DNA of 8,192 nucleotides, taken from JBEKLJ01 sp050010255 (lineage in GTDB: Bacteria > Acidobacteriota > Terriglobia > Bryobacterales > Bryobacteraceae). Positions within the stretch are counted from its first letter, which is position 1; the number at the start of each line of letters is the position of its first letter. The DNA lies in NCBI GenBank assembly GCA_050010255.1, contig JBEKLJ010000158.1, forward strand, positions 1 to 8,192. The letters are read 5' to 3'. Positions 1-5,385 of this stretch are shown piece after piece. The notes beneath the pieces are model-generated. The model saw only the letters and a program-made list of their open reading frames with translations, was not told where the DNA came from and made no database searches. The translations under genes were made by a program, and so were the position numbers.

Positions 1-1077
1 CCGAGCACTTCGCTCGCAGTAAAGTCAACGGTGCACAACGGGACAACGTACGCTCCGACCTGTGTCCTAGAGGGCTTCACTGGCGAGACTAACAATCTGA
101 ACCTAGTCTCCACACCGTCGATTGGCATCCAGCTCGCGCCGACTCTGATGTCCGACCAAACCAGCAGCGCGGCGTCGCCTGCTTCCTGCGCGGTGGCCTC
201 AAGTACTGGCGAACCCCACTTCCACACCTTCACCCCGACACCGCAAGTCAATGCTCCAGCGTCCAACCTGAACTACGACTTCCAGGCGGAAGGGGAATTT
301 GTCTTGGCCATAACTGATGGGGGCTTTGAAGTTCAAACCCGACAAGTCTCAGCTGCGCCAGACTACTCGAATCCCAATTTGGCGGTCAATCAGGCTATCG
401 CGGCAAGGATCGGTAGTTCCGTCGTTGTGCTTTCGGCAGCCAATAACAATCTCCAGGTCATTGTCAACGGTTCGCCCATTTCACTGGGCGATGGTGCAAA
501 GCATGTCCTGCCCAATGACGGCGACGTGACCCGCCATGGCAGTACCTATGTGGTACGTGACATGCATGGCAACTCGGTCCAAGTCGTTGTACAGAAACTG
601 GCAACGTACTACTTAGACGTCTATGTCGGCTTGGGCCGTTGGCCAACGAACGTGCAAGGGCTGCTGGTCAACGCGAAGGATAACGTGAACGCAGTCGTCG
701 CGCGGACCGGTGCTGTTTTCCCGGAACCATTCAATTTCTCGACCTTTTACAGCGTGTATGGTGATAGCTGGCGGGTGACGGGAAATCGATCACTATTTGC
801 GGCGGCAACTGCCCATCTTCCCGAATTGAGAATTGGTAACCCTGCACGGCCCTTCGATGCAAGCCATTTGACAAAGGCTGCCTACCTAGCGGCGAAGACC
901 AAATGTCAGCGTGCGGGAGTTGGGCAACAGGTACTGGATGACTGCATTCTTGACGTGGCGGTAATGGGCGACGCGAAGGCGGCGCTGTCACATATCCACC
1001 CGCAACTTTCGTTGGGAGCCAAGCGCGCAACCATATTTGCAACTGAAGACGTGTTGCCTTTACATCCCAACAATTGA
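1..1077 (+). CDS. Secreted protein with von Willebrand factor type D-like domain (5' partial)
   Basis: The frame is open from base 1, so the gene starts upstream; the GTG at 31 is only the first possible start inside the window and is probably not the real one. The visible part is 358 codons ending in TGA. From the GTG, residues about 61-125 match the pattern of a VWD domain: GEPHFHTF, then YDFQAEGEFVLA, then FEVQTRQ. A beta-rich region follows with alternating hydrophobic residues (SSVVVLS, LQVIVNG, VQVVV). Near the C-terminus two cysteines frame a segment ending DDCILDVAVMGD, which in bacterial VWD proteins commonly follows the domain. VWD proteins are extracellular and involved in adhesion or matrix formation; the partner here is unknown. 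No membrane anchor or sorting signal is seen at the C-terminus. GC is lower than in the other genes (32/60 in bases 61-120). The domain call is fairly sure, the function is not. Confidence 0.8.
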   Translation, partial: PSTSLAVKSTVHNGTTYAPTCVLEGFTGETNNLNLVSTPSIGIQLAPTLMSDQTSSAASPASCAVASSTGEPHFHTFTPTPQVNAPASNLNYDFQAEGEFVLAITDGGFEVQTRQVSAAPDYSNPNLAVNQAIAARIGSSVVVLSAANNNLQVIVNGSPISLGDGAKHVLPNDGDVTRHGSTYVVRDMHGNSVQVVVQKLATYYLDVYVGLGRWPTNVQGLLVNAKDNVNAVVARTGAVFPEPFNFSTFYSVYGDSWRVTGNRSLFAAATAHLPELRIGNPARPFDASHLTKAAYLAAKTKCQRAGVGQQVLDDCILDVAVMGDAKAALSHIHPQLSLGAKRATIFATEDVLPLHPNN

Positions 1078-1112
1078 GACGCGACTGAAGTATTAGGGGA
1101 AGAGTTAACCCG

Positions 1113-1139
1113 TAGGGGCGGGTTTCAAGCCCGCCCCTA
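1113..1139. repeat. Strong GC hairpin 3' of the VWD gene
   Basis: Ten-base arms TAGGGGCGGG (1113-1122) and CCCGCCCCTA (1130-1139) pair perfectly around a 7-base loop. The hairpin lies 36 bases after the stop of the VWD gene, so it may end that transcript. However, no run of T follows on either strand, so it is not a standard intrinsic terminator. It may instead be a dispersed palindromic repeat. Confidence 0.6.
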
Positions 1140-1260
1140 TACAATATATCAGAAATGAAACCCTTCGCCATCGCTGGGCGAGAGGTGTTTGCGGATTTCC
1201 AGTGAATAGATCGGCGGAATGAAGAAGAAACCCGCGTTAAGAAAGGAAAGTGGCGTATAG

Positions 1261-1296
1261 TTTCGTTACGGGTTCCGCAACGAAAGGATCCTTTCG
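1261..1296. repeat. Hairpin overlapping a 16-bp perfect palindrome
   Basis: Bases 1261-1271 pair with 1275-1285 (outer arms TTTCGTT and AACGAAA, inner CGG and CCG, one A-C mismatch) around a 3-base loop. Bases 1281-1296 (CGAAAGGATCCTTTCG) form a perfect palindrome. The two structures share bases 1281-1285, so they cannot both form on one strand. No gene start lies immediately downstream, so no function is assigned. Confidence 0.5.
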
Positions 1297-1440
1297 CTAC
1301 CATACCTCAGGCTGATCTGAAGTGTGCCTACCAGTGGAAAGCGAGAGGTTATGCTGGCAGACTCTATCAGGGACCACCGACAGCCGAAAGCGGCGCGCGG
1401 TGGCGCGCGCGAGCCCTCGACGGGAGTGTCGAGGCGGCAG

Positions 1441-1475
1441 GCTGTCCGATTGCGGATGCCAAAGGATGGCAAAGC
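1441..1475. repeat. Repeat module B, copy 1
   Basis: A unit of 35 bases beginning GCTGTCCGATTGCGGATGCC and ending GGCAAAGC. It contains two small stems: TCCG with CGGA, and GCCA with TGGC. Close copies lie at 1569-1601, 1613-1647 and 2537-2571. Confidence 0.75.
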
Positions 1476-1480
1476 CCGGG

Positions 1481-1515
1481 AGCTACCAGCTTCCAGCTAC
1501 CAGCTTCCAGCTTTC
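1481..1515. repeat. 7-bp tandem array, copy 1 (AGCTACC/AGCTTCC)
   Basis: Five consecutive 7-base units: AGCTACC, AGCTTCC, AGCTACC, AGCTTCC, AGCTTTC. The same kind of array occurs at 2430-2464 and 2587-2628, and the first two are followed directly by the same 56-bp unit. Confidence 0.8.
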
Positions 1516-1571
1516 AGACGTCAGCGGACGGCGATCCGCCCGCCGCGCGCCTCCGACGTGAGCCGTCGGCT
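1516..1571. repeat. 56-bp repeat module C, copy 1
   Basis: This unit runs from AGACGTCAGCGGA to GCCGTCGGCT. It differs from the copy at 2465-2520 at three positions by direct comparison (53 of 56 identical). Both copies directly follow a 7-bp tandem array. Here the unit leads straight into module B at 1569, whereas in the second copy it leads into a full palindrome first. Confidence 0.8.
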
Positions 1572-1601
1572 GTCCGATTGCGGATCCAAAAAGCGGAAAG
1601 C
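1569..1601. repeat. Repeat module B, copy 2
   Basis: A diverged copy of the module at 1441-1475, 33 bases long. It shares GCTGTCCGATTGCGGATCC but its second half is changed (AAAAAGCGGAAAGC). It overlaps the last three bases (GCT) of module C. Confidence 0.65.
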
Positions 1602-1612
1602 CGGAGCAGCAG

Positions 1613-1647
1613 GCTATCCGTTCGCGGATGCCAAAGGACGGCAAAGC
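1613..1647. repeat. Repeat module B, copy 3
   Basis: Thirty-five bases matching copy 1 at most positions: GCTATCCGTTCGCGGATGCC, then AAAGGACGGCAAAGC. The second half differs from copy 1 by only one base. Confidence 0.7.
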
Positions 1648-1765
1648 CGAGGCCACAGCGAAGAGTCCGATTGATGGACGGCCAGTTCGGTAGAACCGGA
1701 TGACATTGGGTTGAAGCCCAGGCCAGAGCGGGGACTCGGGATGGCCTACGGGCGTGCTCCAGGTT

Positions 1766-1810
1766 TTTGTGGCGCGAGCTTCAGCTTGCAGCGTCGGCTT
1801 CCAGCCGACG
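1766..1810. repeat. Left terminal inverted repeat of the RAYT unit
   Basis: Bases 1766-1810 are the reverse complement of 2383-2426 except for one extra C in the palindrome (GGCTTCCAGCC here, GGCTTCAGCC in the other). Inside lies the REP-like palindrome CGTCGGCTT(C)CAGCCGACG at 1792-1810. The repeat covers the last codons and the stop codon of the transposase gene, which reads leftward into it. No target-site duplication is obvious just outside the two repeats. Confidence 0.8.
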
Positions 1811-2377
1811 TCGGGCGCTGGACCACGGATAATCCGAAGCCTTCGCGACCAGCCCCGCCTTCACGGGGTTGTTCTCGATGTAGGCCACAATCCGCTGGGA
1901 CTCCTCTTCGTTTCTGGTCCAATGATCGTACGACTCGTGCTGCCAAAACGGCACGCCGGCGACGCCGAGACATTTGTTTGCCTCTCTGGCGGTACCGCCC
2001 TTCAGCATCTGTAGGAGCCGGCTGACATCAGTCCGGGGTGTTAGAAGCACATGGACGTGGTTGGCCATGATGCACCAGGCATGCAGATCAAGCTGGCCGG
2101 AGTCGGCGGCGCCCTGGAGTGCATGAACCACGATCTCGGCGACGGCCTCGTTCCGGAGATGCATCGGGCCCGTAGTCGTCAAATCGAGATATCGGTCAAA
2201 CCACACGAACGCCGCGCCGCTGTTGAGCTTGTGAGGAGGAGGATAGCGCCCGTGTGGCAGGCTTCCGTGCAGATGCCAGGTCAGGAAGAGGGCGCGGCCA
2301 TCGGGGTAGCAATGGGGCAGGCGTCGCCACGAAGTGCTCACATGAACTCGGTGCTGCGGGGGCGGGAGGATTCTCAC
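1781..2377 (-). CDS. REP-associated tyrosine transposase (RAYT), HUH/Y1 family
   Basis: RAYTs are single-strand DNA nucleases of the IS200/IS605-like Y1 superfamily that act on palindromic REP sequences. Counting from the GTG at 2377 (198 aa), the HUH metal-binding pair is H107 and H109 in ANHVHVLL. The likely nucleophile is Y150 in FWQHESYDHW. A conserved C-terminal block follows, YIENNPVKAGLV and then DYPWSSA. The N-terminal FLTWHLHG strand is also typical. All key residues are present, so the enzyme could be active. The start is uncertain: the frame extends to a TTG at 2425, inside the right inverted repeat, and another GTG lies at 2341; none has a clear ribosome binding site. The last nine residues (RRLEADAAS) and the stop come from the left repeat. 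It lies downstream of nrfA on the same strand. The family call is firm; activity is inferred. Confidence 0.92.
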   Translation of the reverse strand: MRILPPPQHRVHVSTSWRRLPHCYPDGRALFLTWHLHGSLPHGRYPPPHKLNSGAAFVWFDRYLDLTTTGPMHLRNEAVAEIVVHALQGAADSGQLDLHAWCIMANHVHVLLTPRTDVSRLLQMLKGGTAREANKCLGVAGVPFWQHESYDHWTRNEEESQRIVAYIENNPVKAGLVAKASDYPWSSARRRLEADAAS

Positions 2378-2382
2378 AAGAT

Positions 2383-2426
2383 CGTCGGCTGAAGCCGACG
2401 CTGCAAGCTGAAGCTCGCGCCACAAA
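2383..2426. repeat. Right terminal inverted repeat of the RAYT unit
   Basis: A 44-base sequence whose reverse complement matches 1766-1810 apart from a one-base gap. It starts with the perfect palindrome CGTCGGCTGAAGCCGACG (2383-2400, 8-bp arms and 2-base loop) and ends GCTCGCGCCACAAA. A second copy of the same sequence begins at 2513 but is interrupted by a 27-base insert. Confidence 0.85.
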
Positions 2427-2429
2427 GAC

Positions 2430-2464
2430 AGCTATCAGCTACCAGCTACCAGCTTCCAACTCCC
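2430..2464. repeat. 7-bp tandem array, copy 2
   Basis: Units AGCTATC, AGCTACC, AGCTACC, AGCTTCC and a degenerate AACTCCC, directly following the right terminal repeat by three bases and leading into the 56-bp unit at 2465. Confidence 0.8.
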
Positions 2465-2520
2465 AGACGTCAGCGGATGGCGATCCGCCCGCCGCGCGCC
2501 TCCGGCGCGAGCCGTCGGCT
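2465..2520. repeat. 56-bp repeat module C, copy 2
   Basis: Matches 1516-1571 at 53 of 56 positions. Its final CGTCGGCT is also the first arm of the palindrome that begins at 2513. Confidence 0.8.
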
Positions 2521-2607
2521 GAAGCCGACGCTGCAAGCTGTCCGTCTGCGGATGCCAAACAACGGCAAAGCTCGCGCCACAAAGACAGCTATCAGCTACC
2601 AGCTACC
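2513..2607. repeat. Second, interrupted copy of the right terminal repeat plus tandem array
   Basis: Bases 2513-2540 equal 2383-2410 and bases 2568-2607 equal 2411-2450. Between them sits a 27-base insert (2541-2567), which is the core of module B. The copy is thus an exact duplicate of 2383-2450 with one insertion. The palindrome CGTCGGCTGAAGCCGACG is intact at 2513-2530. Confidence 0.85.
2537..2571. repeat. Repeat module B, copy 4 (nested)
   Basis: Thirty-five bases from GCTGTCCGTCTGCGGATGCC to GGCAAAGC, closely matching 1441-1475. It lies inside the second copy of the terminal repeat. Confidence 0.75.
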
Positions 2608-2628
2608 AGCCTCCAGCTTCCAGCTTTC
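2587..2628. repeat. 7-bp tandem array, copy 3
   Basis: Six units: AGCTATC, AGCTACC, AGCTACC, AGCCTCC, AGCTTCC, AGCTTTC. The array ends only 24 bases before the stop codon of nrfA, so the repeat island reaches right up to that gene. Confidence 0.8.
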
Positions 2629-2652
2629 AGCCGCCCGTCGGGTCCGGCGCCC

Positions 2653-3978
2653 CTAGCGCGCTCTCCGGGCCTCGACCGCCACCACTTGCCCCTGGCGGGC
2701 GTAGTCGATGGCCTCGGCCAGGATGCGCGCGGATTCCTGAGGCGCGTGGAAGCCCATCGAGTTCTCGGCGTTGACGAAATCCACGCGCCACTGCGCGCGG
2801 CGGTGGAGCTTGAGCGCGCTCTCGAGCGCCGGCTCCCCCGCCCCGGCCGCCCGCGCCGCCTGGATCTCGTCGATCAGGGCAATGAGCGCGTCCTCGGCGC
2901 GCGAGAGCAGCGCCGCGTGCCGGTCCTGGATGGCATCCACCCGCGCCTTCATCTCCTCCGGCGTCCAGGGGTGGCAGGCCAGGCAGGCCCGGTCCACGTT
3001 GAGCAGCGGGCTGCGCACGTGGTGGTCGCTCACCTTCATCGCGCCCTGGCGGACGAAGGGCATGTGGCAGTCGGCGCAGGCCACGCCCGCCCGCGCGTGA
3101 GCGCCCTGGCTCCAGGTCTCGAAGTCGGGGTGCTGCGCCTTGAGCACTGCGGCGCCCGTCTCGGCGTGCCTCCAGTCGCTGAATCCGATCTGGTCGTAGT
3201 AGGCCTCGATCTGCTCGACCCGGATGCCCCGGGCCCAGGGATAGGCCACGATCTTGTGCTCGCCCGGGAAGTAGTACTCGACGTGGCACTGCGCGCAGAC
3301 GTAGGTGCGCATCTCCTGCCGCGAGGCCATCGTGTTCGGGTCGTAGTTCTCGACGCCTTGCGCCTTCTTGAGCGCCCGGATTCCGATGAGGAACGCGGGG
3401 CGGGTCACGCGCAGTTGCATGGTGGCCGGAGCGTGGCACTCCAGGCAGCCGATGGGGTGATCGACCAGCTTCCGCGCCTCCTTCCACGGCAGCGAGGACA
3501 CAATCTCGAAGCCCCGCATCAGGTCGCCGCCGCCCGCCTTGCGGTAGGCCGGAAGCACCGAGGCGTGGCATTGCAGGCAGCTTCCCGGCTGCGGCCTTTC
3601 CTTGACGCGCCGCGTCTCATCCTGGTCGCGGAGCGAATAGGCGTGGCCGCGATCCTCGCGGTAGTCGAGCGCGAAGGCGTAGCCGGCGAAGATGCGCACC
3701 AGCCGCGGGTCTCGTTCCAGGTGCGAGAAGGGGACGCTTCCGCCGTACTTGGTCGCCTGCATCTCCCGGGTGCGCTGGAAAGACTCGAACTCGCGCGGGA
3801 AGTTTCTGCCCCATTCGGCCGGCTCGACGGTGTCCTCGGTGATCCGCGCCACCTCGACGTGCGTCAGGCGGGCCTCCTGCCTCCGCTCGCGCACGTTGAA
3901 GAGCAGCATCATGACCAGGAACGTGGCGGCCGCCGCGGCGGCGCTCAGGGCCAAGTACGTCCAGCGTCGAGGCTTCAT
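2653..3978 (-). CDS. nrfA: Ammonia-forming cytochrome c nitrite reductase NrfA (pentaheme, CXXCH type)
   Basis: NrfA reduces nitrite to ammonium with six electrons in the periplasm, the last step of dissimilatory nitrate reduction to ammonium. The 441-aa protein starts with an N-terminal hydrophobic segment (about 8-27, signal or anchor). Five heme motifs follow: CLQCH (134-138), CLECH (178-182), CAQCH (228-232), CADCH (301-305) and CLACH (332-336). The HVEYYF and KAQHP signatures are intact. By family alignment E234, Y235, K280 and Q282 fit the calcium site, Y235 and H283 the active site, and R124 is the probable active-site arginine. The catalytic heme has CXXCH rather than the classical CXXCK, so its axial ligand should be histidine. 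Length is slightly below the E. coli enzyme. AGGAG at 3986-3990 lies 7 bases before the ATG. The gap after the nrfH stop is 3 bases, so the two are surely co-transcribed. Confidence 0.95.
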   Translation of the reverse strand: MKPRRWTYLALSAAAAAATFLVMMLLFNVRERRQEARLTHVEVARITEDTVEPAEWGRNFPREFESFQRTREMQATKYGGSVPFSHLERDPRLVRIFAGYAFALDYREDRGHAYSLRDQDETRRVKERPQPGSCLQCHASVLPAYRKAGGGDLMRGFEIVSSLPWKEARKLVDHPIGCLECHAPATMQLRVTRPAFLIGIRALKKAQGVENYDPNTMASRQEMRTYVCAQCHVEYYFPGEHKIVAYPWARGIRVEQIEAYYDQIGFSDWRHAETGAAVLKAQHPDFETWSQGAHARAGVACADCHMPFVRQGAMKVSDHHVRSPLLNVDRACLACHPWTPEEMKARVDAIQDRHAALLSRAEDALIALIDEIQAARAAGAGEPALESALKLHRRAQWRVDFVNAENSMGFHAPQESARILAEAIDYARQGQVVAVEARRAR

Positions 3979-3981
3979 CTC

Positions 3982-4422
3982 TCAGCTCCTGTCCGGCCGC
4001 GCGCCATGACCCGCGCCGGTGTGGCACTGCAAGCACTCCAAGCCCGCCATCTCGCTCACCATCTCGGCATGGCAGCGGATGCAGTTGCCTTCGATCCGCT
4101 CGACGTTCACCCTCCGGATGCGGATCGGGTCCGGGAAGTTTTGCAGCGTGAATTTCAGCGAGTGGTTCCAGCCGTTCTCGGCCTTGGCCAGGTACTTGGG
4201 CACGAGCGCGTGCGGCGTGTGGCAGTCGTTGCAGACCGCCCGCAGGTGGTGGCTGGCCTTCTGCCACGAGTCGCGGTACTCGCGCATGACGTGGCAGTTG
4301 GCGCAAACCTCGGGGTCGTTGCTGAAATAGGAGAAGCCCTGGGCGTAGCGGAAGGCGTAAGCGCCCAGTCCCGCCACCAGGCCGATGAGCACGGCCATGA
4401 GGAACCGCGCCGTTTGCGGCAT
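3982..4422 (-). CDS. nrfH: Cytochrome c nitrite reductase small subunit NrfH (tetraheme quinol dehydrogenase)
   Basis: NrfH, of the NapC/NirT family, is the membrane-bound partner that oxidises menaquinol and passes electrons to NrfA. The 146-aa product has one N-terminal membrane helix (about 6-28). Four heme motifs follow: CANCH (40-44), CNDCH (64-68), CIRCH (114-118) and CLQCH (130-134). The first is followed by V-M (CXXCHXM), and M46 corresponds to the methionine that ligates heme 1 in Desulfovibrio NrfH. The ATG at 4422 is chosen because it places the helix at the N-terminus. The frame stays open upstream to 4557, but that extension overlaps rpmB and lacks family character. No good Shine-Dalgarno is seen before this ATG. 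rpmB ends 64 bases upstream on the same strand. The heme count, membrane helix and position before nrfA make the call firm. Confidence 0.94.
   Translation of the reverse strand: MPQTARFLMAVLIGLVAGLGAYAFRYAQGFSYFSNDPEVCANCHVMREYRDSWQKASHHLRAVCNDCHTPHALVPKYLAKAENGWNHSLKFTLQNFPDPIRIRRVNVERIEGNCIRCHAEMVSEMAGLECLQCHTGAGHGARPDRS
3986..3990 (-). promoter_or_regulatory. Ribosome binding site of nrfA
   Basis: On the minus strand AGGAG lies 7 bases upstream of the nrfA ATG and inside the last codons of nrfH. This fixes the nrfA start and indicates translation coupled to nrfH. Confidence 0.75.
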
Positions 4423-4486
4423 TCGGGGATTATTGTACGAAACTCTCCGCCCAACGCGGGATGAGGCCGGCGAGACTCCGCCGCCG

Positions 4487-4678
4487 TTACGCGGCCTTCT
4501 GTACCTTGCCGCTGCGCAGGCAGGACGTGCAGACCCGGATCCGCTTGGCCGCGCCATTGACGACAGCCCGGACGGTCTGGAGGTTCAGGTCCCAGCGCCG
4601 GGCGGTCACGTTGTGGGCGTGGCTGATCCGGTTGCCGAACCGCGGGCCCCTTCCACAGATATCACAGACTTTCGCCAT
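4487..4678 (-). CDS. rpmB: 50S ribosomal protein L28
   Basis: L28 is a small structural protein of the large ribosomal subunit. The 63-aa product begins MAKVCDICGRGPRFGNRISHAHN and ends with a lysine/arginine-rich tail, the usual L28 layout and length. Two CXXC pairs (C5/C8 CDIC and C52/C55 CTSC) mark the zinc-binding form of the protein, as opposed to the cysteine-free paralog. The central RRWDLNLQTVR block is typical of the family. The frame stays open upstream to 4807, but homology begins exactly at the ATG at 4678. A purine-rich GGAAGGGGA lies about 10 bases upstream, a weak ribosome binding site. The gene precedes nrfH on the same strand with 64 bases between; no clear terminator is seen there, so read-through into nrfHA is possible. 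Confidence 0.95.
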   Translation of the reverse strand: MAKVCDICGRGPRFGNRISHAHNVTARRWDLNLQTVRAVVNGAAKRIRVCTSCLRSGKVQKAA

Positions 4679-5385
4679 AGGACGGAATTCCCCTTCCGGT
4701 CGCCAAAACGCTGAAAAGAATGTCCTGCCTCGGAGGACCAGCGGCCTCCACACCGGAGCCGCCCTGCCGCGCGCCTGGCGCCAAGGTAGGAACTTGCATT
4801 CTAACAAGCTGAGCCGTCAGCCCGCAACCGCGCTTCCAAGATACCCGTCCGCGCGGCTAGCGCTCAGTAGAGGAACCGAGCAAACCCGAAGGGCTGCAGA
4901 ACGATGACAAGGATGGGGAGCAGCGCCACGACTGATCGCAAGCACCTCATGCTTAAGGTAAATACACCCGAAGTCGGCGGCGGTCAAGCTGGGGAACCCA
5001 AATTGAGAGTACTGGGGCGGGGGGGCCACCACCTACCCCTGGGTGGGGGGTTAACCATTTCGGGGGGAGTTGTTTACTGTCCGGCCGCCTTTGCCTGGAC
5101 CCGGGCAGCGAACCGCGCCACGTCGACGACGAATCGTTCGTGCGTGCCCTCGACGCCCAAGAAGTTGATCGCCACTTCGCCTGTAACCAGCAATGTTTCC
5201 TGGCGCCTGGCCCCGAGAGGGGTACCCATGCCGCCATCCCAGCAGCGCCCGCCGCGCCCCTGCCGCAATGCCCCGGAACTGGCCCGAGCAGGCGCGGTCC
5301 GGCCGCGGCCTGTAACCTCCCGACTCGGTTTCTGCATCGTACAGTGTGTTAGAGTTGAGGGTAGCGTAGTTGGTGAGGCCCCGAC
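4679..5385. other. Gene-poor intergenic region between rpmB and the secreted-protein gene
   Basis: The two flanking genes are divergent, so promoters for both should lie here. A possible rpmB promoter is noted at 4798-4827. In the rpmB leader, GTCCT (4722-4726) and AGGAC (4734-4738) can form a 5-bp stem. Bases 5014-5067 hold several runs of three to seven G on the + strand. A minus-strand open frame at 5074-5337 (87 codons) ends in the protein-like segment INFLGVEGTHERFVVDVARF. Its first half is low-complexity Arg/Gly/Ala, it has no recognised family, and it is not called as a gene. No tRNA or other RNA gene was recognised. Confidence 0.6.
4798..4827 (-). promoter_or_regulatory. Possible sigma-70-type promoter of rpmB (-nrfHA)
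   Basis: On the minus strand TTGCGG (4827-4822) and TAGAAT (4803-4798) are separated by 18 bases. The -10 matches the consensus at 5 of 6 positions, the -35 only at its TTG. It would give a leader of roughly 110 bases before rpmB. Weak evidence: such matches occur by chance. Confidence 0.3.

Larger units (their letters stand above)
1078..1780. other. Gene-free stretch with hairpins and the left part of the repeat island
   Basis: No convincing gene is seen. Bases 1078-1387 hold a GC-rich hairpin (1113-1139) and a second hairpin overlapping a perfect palindrome (1261-1296). From about 1388 onward the sequence is built from short modules that recur at 2430-2640. These include a hairpin with 7-bp arms (1415-1421 with 1428-1434), three copies of a roughly 35-bp unit, a 7-bp tandem array and a 56-bp unit. 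Bases 1648-1765 show no repeat that I could match. Short open frames here overlap the repeats and look non-coding. Confidence 0.7.

Noticed and set aside
1322..1674. Small + strand open frames over the repeat island
   Set aside because: They translate repeat modules, for example the SYQLPAS-like peptide from the 7-bp arrays, and change with copy number; no protein family is visible.
1441..2628. A CRISPR array
   Set aside because: The repeats vary in length and spacing, the 7-bp units are directly tandem, and spacers of uniform length are absent; no cas genes are present.
2254..4464. A + strand open frame of 736 codons across nrfA and nrfH
   Set aside because: It lies antisense to two clear heme-protein genes. 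Its product is Arg/Leu/Ala-rich low complexity with no family signature, a typical artefact of GC-rich codon usage, and it begins in repeats.
4423..4557. N-terminal extension of nrfH to an upstream start at 4557
   Set aside because: It would overlap rpmB and add a basic, Ser/Arg-rich stretch before the membrane helix; NrfH proteins start close to the helix, as the ATG at 4422 does.
4679..4807. Longer start for rpmB at 4807
   Set aside because: L28 homology and normal length begin at the ATG at 4678; the extra residues have no L28 character.
4900..4990. A tRNA gene in the intergenic region
   Set aside because: No TTCGA-type T-arm, matching acceptor stem or CCA end could be found.
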